The notes under the pieces are model-generated. The model saw nothing but the letters and a program-made list of their open reading frames with translations, made no database searches and was not told the DNA's origin. A DNA stretch of 64,000 nt from NCBI RefSeq assembly GCF_040822065.1, contig NZ_CP162005.1, positions 2,976,001 to 3,040,000 on the forward strand. Reading direction: 5' to 3'. Numbering within the stretch: position 1 is the first letter of the stretch; every line of letters begins with the position of its first letter. This stretch comes from Pedobacter sp. WC2423 (GTDB lineage Bacteria; Bacteroidota; Bacteroidia; Sphingobacteriales; Sphingobacteriaceae). This document shows, in pieces, positions 1 through 9,002 of this stretch. The position numbers and the translations under genes were made by a program.

Positions 1-1270
1 GAAATACACCTTCCAATAGGATCGCTGTATTTTGCGGAGGGTTGGAATATAATTTCTGATCAGGTGCTTCAGCAACAACTCCTAAAGATAAAAGTTTAGG
101 TGTATTGTAAGTAATATGATAAGGGGAGGTACGAAGAATTACTGTTTTATGAATCCCTTTGACACCAATTGTATCAACTGTGCTTAGGAATTCTGTTTTT
201 ATCCCATCAATATTTCTAACCATATTGTTCGATGTATCCGGAATTAGTACAGGATAGTATACCCAGGGAGCCATTTGAATATCACGCCCGGCTCCTCCAT
301 TCATCGCAATAGGAATCTCTGCACAATTTAAGTCAGCAACCAGGTTATAATTAACTCTTGCCCCATACATAAACAGCATATCATCCAGATTCAACTTATT
401 GTTAAAAGCAAGCTGTTCCCCTTTTCCTTGTAAACTATCCAGACTGGCACTAACCTGATCTATACTCCAGACCACACTGCCACCATTCATTACAAAATAA
501 TTGATCTTATATTTTACCGCTTCCGAAAGCTCGCGCTGAGGCTTGGTCACGAAAAGAATTTTAAGCTTATCCAGTCCCTGTTTACTAATCTGATTCAAAT
601 CTACCCGCCCAACTTCATAACTATCGGATAAGGTTTTCATTGCATCACTTAAATACTGATCCGATGGTTCGCCATTCCCTTCTGTAAATCCTATCCGGGG
701 ATTCTCTCCTGTACTTACCTTTTTAATTGCTGAAGTAAATACATATTCCAGATTTTGAATAGAGTTATTAATATTATCCTCATAATTACCTCCGGCATCA
801 AGATTCTGAAGTAACCGCACGGGAACTTGTCTTTCTCCAGCTTGTACAATAGCCATCGGGAAGACCATTTTCTGTGTAAAGCCTGCATCTTTTTTAATAT
901 TAAGATTTGTAGGTTCAATACCTATAGTATAGAGCTGACGTAAAACGGTGTCTTGTTCTTCTGCTGATAGTCCACTGATCGGATCAGAAAATACAACTTT
1001 GATCTTTACCGAAGAATTCGCTTTGTAGTCATTCAATAAATCTGCGGTAGCATGTTGTAAACGTTTAAATGCGGCAGGCAGTTCTCCATCTAAAAAGACG
1101 GTAATGGTAATTTGCTGTTGTGCCTTATTTAAAACTGCTTTGGATTTTGGATTTAAGGTGAATCTTTTTTCCTTCGTAAAATCAAAACGCATATAAAAGT
1201 AATTCGCCACGATGTTTACTAATATCAGCAAAACAGCGAAAAACATTATTTTAATTTTCTTATTTACCAT
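1..1270 (-). CDS. gldG: GldG, gliding-type ABC transporter auxiliary protein (partial, runs off left edge)
   Basis: Reading from an ATG at 1270, an open frame of about 423 codons runs off the left edge, so the C-terminus is missing. The N-terminus has one membrane segment (residues about 7-23), then a long extracytoplasmic domain like the GldG/IflA-type ABC-2 auxiliary proteins. The ATG overlaps the gldF stop (ATGGTAA), so gldF and gldG are translationally coupled. In Flavobacterium GldA-GldF-GldG form an ABC transporter needed for gliding. Many non-gliding Bacteroidota carry the same set, so motility is not implied. Family is clear from partner and topology; the transported substrate is unknown. 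Confidence 0.85.
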   Translation of the reverse strand, partial: MVNKKIKIMFFAVLLILVNIVANYFYMRFDFTKEKRFTLNPKSKAVLNKAQQQITITVFLDGELPAAFKRLQHATADLLNDYKANSSVKIKVVFSDPISGLSAEEQDTVLRQLYTIGIEPTNLNIKKDAGFTQKMVFPMAIVQAGERQVPVRLLQNLDAGGNYEDNINNSIQNLEYVFTSAIKKVSTGENPRIGFTEGNGEPSDQYLSDAMKTLSDSYEVGRVDLNQISKQGLDKLKILFVTKPQRELSEAVKYKINYFVMNGGSVVWSIDQVSASLDSLQGKGEQLAFNNKLNLDDMLFMYGARVNYNLVADLNCAEIPIAMNGGAGRDIQMAPWVYYPVLIPDTSNNMVRNIDGIKTEFLSTVDTIGVKGIHKTVILRTSPYHITYNTPKLLSLGVVAEAPDQKLYSNPPQNTAILLEGVF

Positions 1271-1992
1271 TTCCTGCCTCCGATCACGATCCGGGTTAAA
1301 CCCAGGAAGACTATAATAAAAGTGATAAAATAGACGGCATCACGTGTATCGAGCACTCCCCTGCTCATCGATTGAAAATGCGTATTGATACTCAACCAGC
1401 CAAACACATCTTCCAATACGGTAGAAGCGAAAATTTTGCCGAGTGAATCAAAACCACTGTAAGCAATAAATGAGAATAAAACAGCGACTGCAAAAGCAAT
1501 CACCTGATTTTTAGTTATAGACGAGGAAAAAGTACCAATAGCTGCAAAAGCTGCACCTAGTAATGACAAACCTATATAGGAACCTGCAACCGCTCCACCG
1601 TCAATATTTCCTTTAGGCAGCCCCAGTTGTGTAATGGAATAATAATATAATAATGTTGGAATCAGCGCAAATAAAACCAGCGTCATGCAGGCAAAATATT
1701 TAGCCAGGATAATCTGCCAGTCGGTGAGTGGCCTGCTGGCCAGCAAGACATAAGTCCCTTCTCTGCGCTCTTCTGCGAAGGAACGCATAGTGATTGCAGG
1801 AATGAGAAACATAAATAGAAATGGAGCCAGACTGAAAAAGCCATTCAATTCAGCATAGCCATATTCAAGGATAGAAGTATCCGGAAAAAACCATAAGAGC
1901 AGCCCGGAAACTAACAGGAATACACCGATGGTAATGTAAGCCATTAATGAATTTAATAAACTGAATAATTCGCGTTTAAATACTGCGTACAT
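1264..1992 (-). CDS. gldF: GldF, ABC-2 type permease of the gliding-type transporter
   Basis: Membrane permease of the GldAFG transporter. The frame stays open to 2166, but the first 58 codons do not look like a permease and run across the divergent promoter. The ATG at 1992 gives 242 residues starting MYAVFKREL, close to the roughly 240 residues usual for GldF. About six hydrophobic helices are visible, and the conserved ABC-2 stretch SFAEERREGTYVLL lies between the second and third. It is followed by gldG with a 7-bp overlap. The ATPase gene gldA is separate, about 2 kb upstream, behind a beta-barrel gene and terminators. Confidence 0.9.
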   Translation of the reverse strand: MYAVFKRELFSLLNSLMAYITIGVFLLVSGLLLWFFPDTSILEYGYAELNGFFSLAPFLFMFLIPAITMRSFAEERREGTYVLLASRPLTDWQIILAKYFACMTLVLFALIPTLLYYYSITQLGLPKGNIDGGAVAGSYIGLSLLGAAFAAIGTFSSSITKNQVIAFAVAVLFSFIAYSGFDSLGKIFASTVLEDVFGWLSINTHFQSMSRGVLDTRDAVYFITFIIVFLGLTRIVIGGRKW

Positions 1993-2102
1993 GAAAAAAG
2001 ATAATGATGCCGAAGTTAGTAAATATCGGGATGGAAAACAGATTACATTTTTGACTAAATTAGTATCAGTTGACCGTTGTTTTCTATTGAAGCATAAAGA
2101 CC

Positions 2103-2711
2103 ATGGGAAAATCAGATAATGGCATTGATCTATATATTGATCATGCAGCTGTTTTTGCGCAGCCAATATTAAATCACCTCAGGATGCTTGTACATGAAGC
2201 TTGTCCGGAAATTACAGAAAAGATAAAGTGGGGTTGTCCGCATTTCGATTATAAAGGCCCGGTATGTCATATGGCTGCTTTCAAAAATCACTGCGCTTTT
2301 GGCTTTTGGAAAGGAGCTTTGCTCCCGGATCTGCATCATCTTGTAGGAGAAGATAAACAACATGCCATGGGCCATCTGGGGAAAATTGAAACTGTTGAAG
2401 ACCTGCCTGGTGATGATGTTTTGATCACTTATATCCAAAATGCAGTGATTCTGAATAAAGAGGGAATTAAGTTACCTAAAAAAGATAAGCCCCCTAAAAC
2501 AGAATTACAGGTTCCTGATGACTTTATTGAAAGACTAGTACAGGTTCCTGCTGCCGGAGTTAATTTCGAGAAGTTCACTACTTCAAAAAGGAAAGAGTAT
2601 CTGGAATGGTTTAACGAAGCCAAAACTGAAGCGACAAGATATAAAAGGATGGATAATGCGATAGAATGGATCGCAGAGGGCAAATCCAGAAACTGGAAAT
2701 ATGAACGGTGA
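2103..2711 (+). CDS. YdeI/OmpD-associated family protein with N-terminal DUF1801
   Basis: A 202-residue cytoplasmic protein. The N-terminal half (about 15-125) resembles DUF1801, with the typical stretch PEITEKIKWGCPHF. The C-terminal part (about 135-200) matches the YdeI/OmdA-like region with a basic tail. Members are linked to bacteriocin or polymyxin tolerance in enterobacteria, but the biochemical role is not established. It diverges from gldF with about 110 bp between the starts and splits the gldA/gldFG locus. Two strong hairpins follow it. Family assignment is fairly firm; function is unknown. Confidence 0.8.
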   Translation: MGKSDNGIDLYIDHAAVFAQPILNHLRMLVHEACPEITEKIKWGCPHFDYKGPVCHMAAFKNHCAFGFWKGALLPDLHHLVGEDKQHAMGHLGKIETVEDLPGDDVLITYIQNAVILNKEGIKLPKKDKPPKTELQVPDDFIERLVQVPAAGVNFEKFTTSKRKEYLEWFNEAKTEATRYKRMDNAIEWIAEGKSRNWKYER

Positions 2712-2722
2712 GGACTCCATAA

Positions 2723-2756
2723 AAAAGCGTCTTAAAATAAAATTTAAGACGCTTTT
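2723..2756. terminator. Bidirectional intrinsic terminator 1
   Basis: A 14-bp perfect stem (AAAAGCGTCTTAAA with TTTAAGACGCTTTT) and 6-nt loop begins just after the DUF1801 gene stop. It carries A-runs on one side and T-runs on the other, so it can end transcription in both directions between these convergent genes. Confidence 0.85.
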
Positions 2757-2766
2757 CTTAGATAAC

Positions 2767-2810
2767 AAAAACAAAAAGACCTTAAATTTTATTTAAGGTC
2801 TTTTTGTTTT
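2767..2810. terminator. Bidirectional intrinsic terminator 2, 20-bp perfect stem
   Basis: A perfect 20-bp inverted repeat with a TTTT loop, rich in A on the left arm and T on the right. It lies 24 bp from the stop of the minus-strand beta-barrel gene, which is probably its main user. It sits in tandem with the hairpin at 2723-2756. Confidence 0.85.
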
Positions 2811-2834
2811 TATAATTTAAAACTAGAAGTAAAC

Positions 2835-3365
2835 TTATATCCCAAAGTTATAAGCTAATCTAAAACCTACAAATCTAGCTGCTCCGTTTTGAGACCATGA
2901 CTCGTACCTTGCGCCTAGCTCAATACTGGATTTGTCAGCTACTGGAAATTCAACTCCCAAATTTGGTGAATAAACAAATGAAGTTCCTGCCCCTGTATTA
3001 GTACCAAAAGCAGCACCTAATTCACCACCAACGAATACATTTTCAGCCAAGAAATATCTTAATCCTGCCTTTACAGGAATAGCAGCATAATTGTCATATA
3101 ATTTAACACCAGCAAATTTCTTAGCAGTGAAGCTCAAATAACCTGCACTACCAGTAAAGTTTAAATTATTTGCAATTGGTGTCTGGAAAAGTAGTGAACC
3201 TCCTACTCCTAATTTGTATAAATTATTAAAATTACCAGTTGGTAATCCAAAATCAACGCCAATTCCTAATTTCTGACCTGACATTGCAGGATCTTTTTTC
3301 TGAGCTGAAACGTTTGAGACTGCAAAAATTCCTGCTATAGCTGTTAGTAAAAATAACCTTTTCAT
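2835..3365 (-). CDS. Outer membrane beta-barrel protein
   Basis: A 176-residue exported protein. Residues 1-21 are a signal peptide (MKRLFLLTAIAGIFAVSNVSA, cleavage after the Ala-x-Ala-like SA). The rest is alternating hydrophobic and polar strands rich in Gly, Asn, Tyr and Phe, ending in an aromatic strand (RFVGFRLAYNFGI) as expected for BAM-dependent insertion. It resembles small eight-stranded OMP_b-brl proteins. It lies 90 bp after gldA on the same strand and has strong terminators behind it. No specific function can be read from the sequence. Confidence 0.75.
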   Translation of the reverse strand: MKRLFLLTAIAGIFAVSNVSAQKKDPAMSGQKLGIGVDFGLPTGNFNNLYKLGVGGSLLFQTPIANNLNFTGSAGYLSFTAKKFAGVKLYDNYAAIPVKAGLRYFLAENVFVGGELGAAFGTNTGAGTSFVYSPNLGVEFPVADKSSIELGARYESWSQNGAARFVGFRLAYNFGI

Positions 3366-3455
3366 GATTTCTAATTTAAGTTAGCGGATATAATCCTTAC
3401 TGGATTAAACAAAAAGTCTGCCAAACCTAAATAATTTTATATAATAAACTAACTA

Positions 3456-4163
3456 TCAACTAGTTAAAAACCTGAACAATTCTTCTAAAGAGTCAGTTTT
3501 ATGTTGGCTTTTCAGCTCAATTAATGAGGAATCTGCTACAATTTTTCCTTTATTGATAATTACTACCTGCTCACAAAGCGCTTCTACCTCCTGCATAATA
3601 TGTGTAGAAAGAACTACAGTCTTATCCCTGCCCAGATTTTTGATCAGTTCGCGGATATCAGTCAATTGATTGGGGTCCAGCCCCGTAGTAGGCTCATCCA
3701 GAATTAATAACTGAGGATCATGAATAATAGCCTGCGCTAAACCTACACGCTGTTTATAGCCCTTGCTCAGCATTGAAATCTTTTTATGCTGTTCCTCCCC
3801 AAGTCCTACCCTTTCTATAACCTCTCTTACTTTAACATCAGTTTGAGACAGCTGGTAAGTATTCGCTACAAAAGTCAGAAACTCCCGCACATACATATCT
3901 GTATACAAAGGTGTGTTTTCTGGTAAATAGCCAAGAATACGACGCATTTCCAGACTCTGAAGCTGCGAATCAAAGCCGCCCAAACTGGATTTGCCAGAAG
4001 TTGGCTTTAAATAACCGGTCAGCATCCGCATTGTTGTAGATTTACCAGCACCATTGGGCCCTAGAAAACCAAGTATTTTACCCGGAGAGGCCTGGAAACT
4101 AATACTGTCTACTGCTTTTTGATGACCGTATATTTTGGACAGTCCTTCTACCTTTATACTCAA
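3456..4163 (-). CDS. gldA: GldA, ABC transporter ATP-binding protein
   Basis: ATPase subunit expected to drive the GldF/GldG transporter. Motifs are complete: Walker A GPNGAGKST (35-43), an unusual signature LSKGYKQR (132-139), Walker B LLILDEP (152-158) and the H-loop STH (186-188). The 235 residues are short; gliding GldA proteins are often nearer 300, so a C-terminal portion may be absent, although the frame ends normally with no frameshift visible. It starts at an ATG about 110 bp from the divergent glyS. A generic ABC ATPase is certain; GldA rests on similarity and nearby gldF/gldG. Confidence 0.82.
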   Translation of the reverse strand: MSIKVEGLSKIYGHQKAVDSISFQASPGKILGFLGPNGAGKSTTMRMLTGYLKPTSGKSSLGGFDSQLQSLEMRRILGYLPENTPLYTDMYVREFLTFVANTYQLSQTDVKVREVIERVGLGEEQHKKISMLSKGYKQRVGLAQAIIHDPQLLILDEPTTGLDPNQLTDIRELIKNLGRDKTVVLSTHIMQEVEALCEQVVIINKGKIVADSSLIELKSQHKTDSLEELFRFLTS

Positions 4164-4256
4164 TGGGCTAATTTTAATTGTGATTGACAGCTGATAACTA
4201 TCAATTCAAAAGTAATAATTCGTATTTAATATAAGGTAAAATTACCCTCCAAATTC

Positions 4257-4264
4257 TATATTTG
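4257..4264 (+). promoter_or_regulatory. glyS promoter -7 element
   Basis: TATATTTG matches the Bacteroidota -7 consensus TAnnTTTG exactly and ends 7 bp before the glyS ATG. Transcription would start at or within a few bases of the start codon. No clear -33 TTTG is seen. Confidence 0.6.
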
Positions 4265-4271
4265 CAGTATT

Positions 4272-5759
4272 ATGGCCAAAACGAATAACGACGAACAATT
4301 TAAAAATGTGATCTCCCACGCCAAGGAATATGGTTTCGTATTTCAAAGCAGCGAAATTTATGATGGCTTAAGTGCCGTTTATGATTATGGTCAGTTAGGG
4401 GCTGAACTAAAAAACAATATCAAAACATACTGGTGGAAATCCATGGTTCAGATGCATGAAAACATTGTAGGTATTGATTCTGCAATTTTTATGCACCCTA
4501 AAGTATGGAAAGCAAGTGGTCACGTAGATGGATTCAGTGATCCAATGATCGACAACAAAGATTCGAATAAACGTTACCGTGCAGACCAGTTATTAGAAGA
4601 TAAAATTACCCGTTATGAAAAAGACGGTAAAACAGATAAAGCAGCAAAATTACAAGCTGATATGGACGAAGCCCTTAAAGCTGAAAACCTCCCGCAGCTT
4701 AAAGTACTGATTGAAGAACATGAAATTGCCTGCCCTGTAAGCGGTACAAAAAACTGGACTGATGTACGTCAGTTTAATTTAATGTTCAGCACACAGTTTG
4801 GTGCAATGGCCGAAGGTGCTGAAGAAGTTTATTTACGTCCTGAAACTGCACAGGGTATTTTTGTAAACTTCCTGAATGTTCAAAAATCAGGAAGAATGAA
4901 AATCCCTTTTGGTATTGCTCAAATCGGTAAAGCCTTCAGAAATGAGGTCATCGCACGTCAGTTTATCATGCGTATGCGTGAATTTGAACAAATGGAAATG
5001 CAATTCTTTGTGCGTCCGGGCGAAGAAATGAAGTGGTTTGAATACTGGAAAGAAGCACGTCTGAAATGGCATACCGCTTTAGGTACAGATCCTGCGAAAT
5101 ATAAATACCATGACCACGCTAAACTTGCACACTATGCAAATGCAGCTACTGATATTGAATTTGAATTCCCATTCGGATTTAAAGAAGTTGAAGGTATTCA
5201 CAGCCGTACAGATTTCGATTTAACGCAGCATCAGGAATTTTCTGGTAAGAAAATGCAATATTTCGACAATGATCTGAATGAAGATGGTAAGCCATATGGT
5301 AATTATATCCCATACGTAATTGAAACTTCAATCGGTTTAGACCGCATGTTTTTATTAACTATGATTGGTGCTTTTGAAGAGCAGGATCTGAGCGAAGGTG
5401 AAAAAACTGATAGCCGCATCGTGCTTCATTTACATCCTTGCCTGGCGCCAATTAAAGCAGCTATCCTGCCATTAACTAAAAAAGATGGTTTACCAGAAAA
5501 AGCAAAAACGATCATGGATAATCTGAAACTGGATTATAATGTAGTTTACGAAGAGAAAGATTCAATTGGAAAACGTTACCGCAGACAGGATGCAATCGGA
5601 ACACCTTTCTGTATCACTATTGACCACCAGACACTGGAAGATGATACAGTAACTATTCGTCACCGTGACAGCATGGAGCAGCAAAGAATTGACATCAAAG
5701 ATCTTGAAGAATTAATTGCAAATAAAGTAAGCTGGAAAAATCTGTTAAGACAATCTTAA
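4272..5759 (+). CDS. glyS: Glycyl-tRNA synthetase (class II, homodimeric type)
   Basis: Charges tRNA-Gly with glycine in the cytoplasm. The 495-residue protein is the eukaryote/archaea-like alpha2 GlyRS form. It shows the hallmark SGHVDGFSDP (about 82-91), the class II motif 2 region (FRNEVIARQF and MREFEQMEMQFF, about 220-245), motif 3 IGLDRMFLL (about 352) and a C-terminal anticodon-binding domain. It stands alone with its own promoter almost touching the ATG and a strong terminator behind. Confidence 0.96.
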   Translation: MAKTNNDEQFKNVISHAKEYGFVFQSSEIYDGLSAVYDYGQLGAELKNNIKTYWWKSMVQMHENIVGIDSAIFMHPKVWKASGHVDGFSDPMIDNKDSNKRYRADQLLEDKITRYEKDGKTDKAAKLQADMDEALKAENLPQLKVLIEEHEIACPVSGTKNWTDVRQFNLMFSTQFGAMAEGAEEVYLRPETAQGIFVNFLNVQKSGRMKIPFGIAQIGKAFRNEVIARQFIMRMREFEQMEMQFFVRPGEEMKWFEYWKEARLKWHTALGTDPAKYKYHDHAKLAHYANAATDIEFEFPFGFKEVEGIHSRTDFDLTQHQEFSGKKMQYFDNDLNEDGKPYGNYIPYVIETSIGLDRMFLLTMIGAFEEQDLSEGEKTDSRIVLHLHPCLAPIKAAILPLTKKDGLPEKAKTIMDNLKLDYNVVYEEKDSIGKRYRRQDAIGTPFCITIDHQTLEDDTVTIRHRDSMEQQRIDIKDLEELIANKVSWKNLLRQS

Positions 5760-5783
5760 CAACGTTGCTATTGATTAGAATAT

Positions 5784-5814
5784 AAGGCCTGCTCAATAAA
5801 GCAGGCCTTTTTTA
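5784..5814 (+). terminator. glyS intrinsic terminator
   Basis: Perfect 10-bp stem AAGGCCTGCT / AGCAGGCCTT with a 6-nt loop, followed by a T-run. It begins 25 bp after the glyS stop. Confidence 0.9.
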
Positions 5815-5891
5815 TGGAGTTATTCCTATAACTGGTTCCATTATTGTTGAGGAGATATAATTAAGTTCACTTTTCTGACGTTTACCTTAAC

Positions 5892-6581
5892 ATGAAATTC
5901 ATCCCTATAGCATTCCTTCTATTTTTTTTCAGCACCTATGCTATAAAAGCACAGTCCTCTGCTAAAAACTGGACACCCGAAGAACTCGAAAATGCGAATA
6001 CTGCCAAAAACACGAGTTATCTCAATGACGAAGAGAAAAAAATCATTTTTTATATGAACCTGGCACGTACCGATGGACAGAAGTTTTTCAATACTTATTT
6101 CCAGGATTTTGTAGCAGCTTATAACGTAGATATGCAGCAATACCGGAACTATGATGAACTGAAAGTCAATCGTAAAGATAAATATTACCGTGGTCTGGAA
6201 AAGGATCTGAAAACGATAAAAGGCTTAACCTTATTCAGCCCGGATGAAACTTTGACCTGGATTTCACAACAACATGCCAAAGACATGAAAAAACATAATC
6301 TTGCCGGACATAATTCCAGTGACGGAAGATCTGTATCGGACCGGATCTGGAAATATTATCCAGGACGGGCAGTTTCAGAAAACCTTGCCTTTGGCTTCTC
6401 TAAAGGCCTGGCCAATGTCTGTATGTTATTACTCGATAAAAATGTTCCGGATCTTGGACACAGGAAAACAATTTTAGGGACAAGTTATAACTTAAACCTT
6501 GTTGGCGTCAATATCAGCACACACCCAGGCTATAAATATTGTGCTGTAATTGACTTTATTTCCGAACCTGTCAACCGTTAA
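5892..6581 (+). CDS. Exported CAP/SCP-domain protein
   Basis: A 229-residue protein with a signal peptide (about 1-21, hydrophobic FIPIAFLLFFFSTYAI then KAQS). The C-terminal half is a CAP (SCP/PR1-like) fold: QQHAKDMKKH, GHNSSDGRS, SENLAFG and GHRKTILG carry the His/Glu residues typical of the CAP cavity. Bacterial CAP proteins are secreted or surface proteins of mostly unknown function. About 100 residues before the core are less conserved. It stands alone between glyS and the GtrA gene. Confidence 0.8.
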   Translation: MKFIPIAFLLFFFSTYAIKAQSSAKNWTPEELENANTAKNTSYLNDEEKKIIFYMNLARTDGQKFFNTYFQDFVAAYNVDMQQYRNYDELKVNRKDKYYRGLEKDLKTIKGLTLFSPDETLTWISQQHAKDMKKHNLAGHNSSDGRSVSDRIWKYYPGRAVSENLAFGFSKGLANVCMLLLDKNVPDLGHRKTILGTSYNLNLVGVNISTHPGYKYCAVIDFISEPVNR

Positions 6582-6650
6582 TATGGGCTGTTATTTTTGA
6601 TATCTGATATCAATTCATAAATTGCGCCCATTATACATTTCTAACCCAGC

Positions 6651-7130
6651 ATGCGTAAAGCCGTACTCAGATTTATAGACTTTTTTTATCCTCCTTTTTC
6701 ACGTTGGGTATCTCCTCACACCTTCAGATACATTATTTCTGGTGGGACAACTGCCGCAACAGGGATTATCGTTTATTATATAGTCTATAACTTCATCCTT
6801 CATCAGCAACACGTAGATCTGCCATTTCCTCCGGGAATGATTACAGCTCCTGTTGCTGCATTGATTATTGAGTCTGTTATTACTTTCATCATCGGATTTT
6901 CCCTGAATAAGTACCTGGTATTCACACAGTCACAGTTAAAAGGAAGAGTTCAGCTATTCCGATACGGTACTGTCGTAGCTACGAATATCCTGCTCAATTT
7001 TGCGATGCTGAAATTACTGGTAGAAACTTTTCACCTTTATCCAACCGTCGCCAAAATTATCTGTACAGTGATTCTTGCTGTATTCAGCTATTTCAGCCAA
7101 AAGCACTTTTCTTTCAAGGTAAAAAAATAA
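6651..7130 (+). CDS. GtrA family membrane protein
   Basis: A 159-residue integral membrane protein with four predicted helices (about 27-47, 62-85, 104-124, 132-152) and the GtrA-like features TFRYIISGGTTAATG and GFSLNKYLVF. GtrA proteins are thought to help move or flip undecaprenyl-linked sugars for cell surface glycans. No partner glycosyltransferase is adjacent, so the pathway cannot be named. It lies 69 bp after the CAP gene on the same strand. Confidence 0.8.
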   Translation: MRKAVLRFIDFFYPPFSRWVSPHTFRYIISGGTTAATGIIVYYIVYNFILHQQHVDLPFPPGMITAPVAALIIESVITFIIGFSLNKYLVFTQSQLKGRVQLFRYGTVVATNILLNFAMLKLLVETFHLYPTVAKIICTVILAVFSYFSQKHFSFKVKK

Positions 7131-7161
7131 ATCATCCAGAAGTAAAAGGGTTACGGTTTTC

Positions 7162-7192
7162 TTGATAAATCGTATGGTCAACCTTATCTTTA
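7162..7192 (+). promoter_or_regulatory. phhA promoter
   Basis: TTG at 7162-7164, 20 bp spacer, TATCTTTA at 7185-7192 (seven of eight to TAnnTTTG). It ends 23 bp before the phhA ATG. The spacing fits the Bacteroidota housekeeping promoter. Confidence 0.55.
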
Positions 7193-7215
7193 GACAAACA
7201 CAAATATAAAAGGCA

Positions 7216-9000
7216 ATGAGCGATTTTAATGACTTTAACAACCCCCGGGTAGCACAGCTTCCTAAACATCTTAGGCAATTTATCGTAGATCAGAACTATG
7301 CTAAATATACGCCTGTCGATCAGGCGGTTTGGCGTTATGTAATGCGTCAGAATTATAGTTATTTAAAAGATGTTGCTTATTATCCATATATCAAAGGTTT
7401 ACAACGTGCGGGATTAAGTATTGAATATATCCCGGATTTACAAACAATGAATGATAACCTTGGTAAATTAGGCTGGGGTGCAGTTACTGTGGATGGATTT
7501 ATTCCACCGGCGGCATTCATGGAATATCAGGCTTACCATGTACTGGTTATTGCGGCAGATATCCGTCAGATTAACCATATTGAATATACGCCAGCTCCGG
7601 ATATCATCCATGAGTCGGCCGGGCATGCACCTATTATTGCAGATGCTGATTACAATAGTTACCTGAGTTATATCGGTTCTATTGGTGCTAAAGCCATGTT
7701 TTCGGCAAAAGATTTCGAATTATACGAAGCTATCCGTGCTTTATCAATTTTGAAAGAAGCAGTAGATGTACCCGAATTTGAGATTACCAAAGCTGAAGCA
7801 CAGTTACAGGAGATCTCAGCGAATATGGGTGAACCTTCGGAAATGGCTTTATTGAGCAGATTGCACTGGTGGACTGTAGAATATGGTTTGATAGGCAGTC
7901 TGACTGATCCTAAAATATACGGTGCAGGTCTGCTTTCTTCGATTGGGGAAAGTTCCAGCTGTATGACAGAAAACGTTAAAAAACTGCCTTATACTATAGA
8001 TACGCTAAATTATTCGTACGATATTACTAAAACGCAACCACAGCTTTTCGTCACAGAGACCTTTCAGAACCTGATTGATGTCTTAGAACAATTTGCCAAT
8101 ACAATGGCCTTTAGAAAAGGTGGTGCTGAAAGTATACGCAAAGCGATGGACTCTAAAAATCCGGCGACTGCAGTTTACAGCTCAGGCTTGCAGGTAACTG
8201 GCGTATTCAGTGATATGAGATTAAATGATTCAGGAGAACCTGTTTTTATTAAAACTACCGGGCCTTCTGCACTTTCTGTAGACAACATCCAACTAAATGG
8301 GCATAGCAAATTTTACCATAAGGACGGTTTTTCATCGCCGGTTGGCAAATTGAAAGACACCGGCTTACCGCTGGAAAACTTTGGCAGCGACGAGCTTTTT
8401 GCTTTTGGAATTATCGAAGGAAATACTACGGAACTGTTTTTTGAAAGCGGTATCCAGGTAAATGGAGTTGTTAAAGCAGTTTACAAACATGAAAATCAGG
8501 TAATTCTGATTGCGTTTGAAGATTGTACAGTTAAAGAACAAAACGGAAATATCCTTTTCCAACCAGAATGGGGTACTTATGATATGGCTGTCGGAAACTC
8601 TATTATTTCTGTTTTTAATGGTGCGGCCGATAAAGATGCTTACGAAGAAATCACCTATATCAGCGGTAAACAAACCGAAAAAGTTGTTTACGATGAGGTT
8701 ACGAACCAATTGCACCATATTTACAAAGCAGTAAGACAGATCAGGGAAGAAGGTACTGGCGAAGAACGCTTGCCTGCTTTATTTGAAAATTTAAAAGCCG
8801 CTTATCCTCAGGACTGGCTTTGCGCTTTAGAGATTCTTGAGATAGCACATTATAACCAGACAGATCACAACCTGGAGCAGGAAATCAGGATCTACCTGGA
8901 AACCAAAGCTTCCGCTGAACCGCAACATCAAAAACTGATTCAGGATGGTTTACATGTCATAGAAAACCCTGTTACACAATTAATTACAGAAGAAGACTAA
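7216..9000 (+). CDS. phhA: Aromatic amino acid hydroxylase (phenylalanine 4-monooxygenase), long form
   Basis: Converts phenylalanine to tyrosine using O2, iron and a reduced pterin. The catalytic domain covers about residues 1-300. The iron ligands are visible as His132 and His137 in HESAGHAPI and Glu222 in WWTVEYGL. Proteobacterial PhhA is about 260-300 residues; this one is 594, with a C-terminal half that matches nothing I recognise and is apparently a Bacteroidota-type extension. An SDR gene starts 2 bp after the stop, and the homogentisate pathway genes lie 3.5 kb downstream, which supports a catabolic role. No regulatory ACT domain is seen at the N-terminus. Confidence 0.9.
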   Translation: MSDFNDFNNPRVAQLPKHLRQFIVDQNYAKYTPVDQAVWRYVMRQNYSYLKDVAYYPYIKGLQRAGLSIEYIPDLQTMNDNLGKLGWGAVTVDGFIPPAAFMEYQAYHVLVIAADIRQINHIEYTPAPDIIHESAGHAPIIADADYNSYLSYIGSIGAKAMFSAKDFELYEAIRALSILKEAVDVPEFEITKAEAQLQEISANMGEPSEMALLSRLHWWTVEYGLIGSLTDPKIYGAGLLSSIGESSSCMTENVKKLPYTIDTLNYSYDITKTQPQLFVTETFQNLIDVLEQFANTMAFRKGGAESIRKAMDSKNPATAVYSSGLQVTGVFSDMRLNDSGEPVFIKTTGPSALSVDNIQLNGHSKFYHKDGFSSPVGKLKDTGLPLENFGSDELFAFGIIEGNTTELFFESGIQVNGVVKAVYKHENQVILIAFEDCTVKEQNGNILFQPEWGTYDMAVGNSIISVFNGAADKDAYEEITYISGKQTEKVVYDEVTNQLHHIYKAVRQIREEGTGEERLPALFENLKAAYPQDWLCALEILEIAHYNQTDHNLEQEIRIYLETKASAEPQHQKLIQDGLHVIENPVTQLITEED

Positions 9001-9002
9001 AC

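Noticed and set aside
1993..2166. 58-codon N-terminal extension of gldF from an upstream ATG
   Set aside because: It crosses the divergent promoter and the start of the DUF1801 gene, lacks permease-like sequence, and the ATG at 1992 gives the usual GldF length.
8365..8718. 117-codon antisense frame within phhA
   Set aside because: No family similarity and complete overlap with the C-terminal part of phenylalanine hydroxylase.
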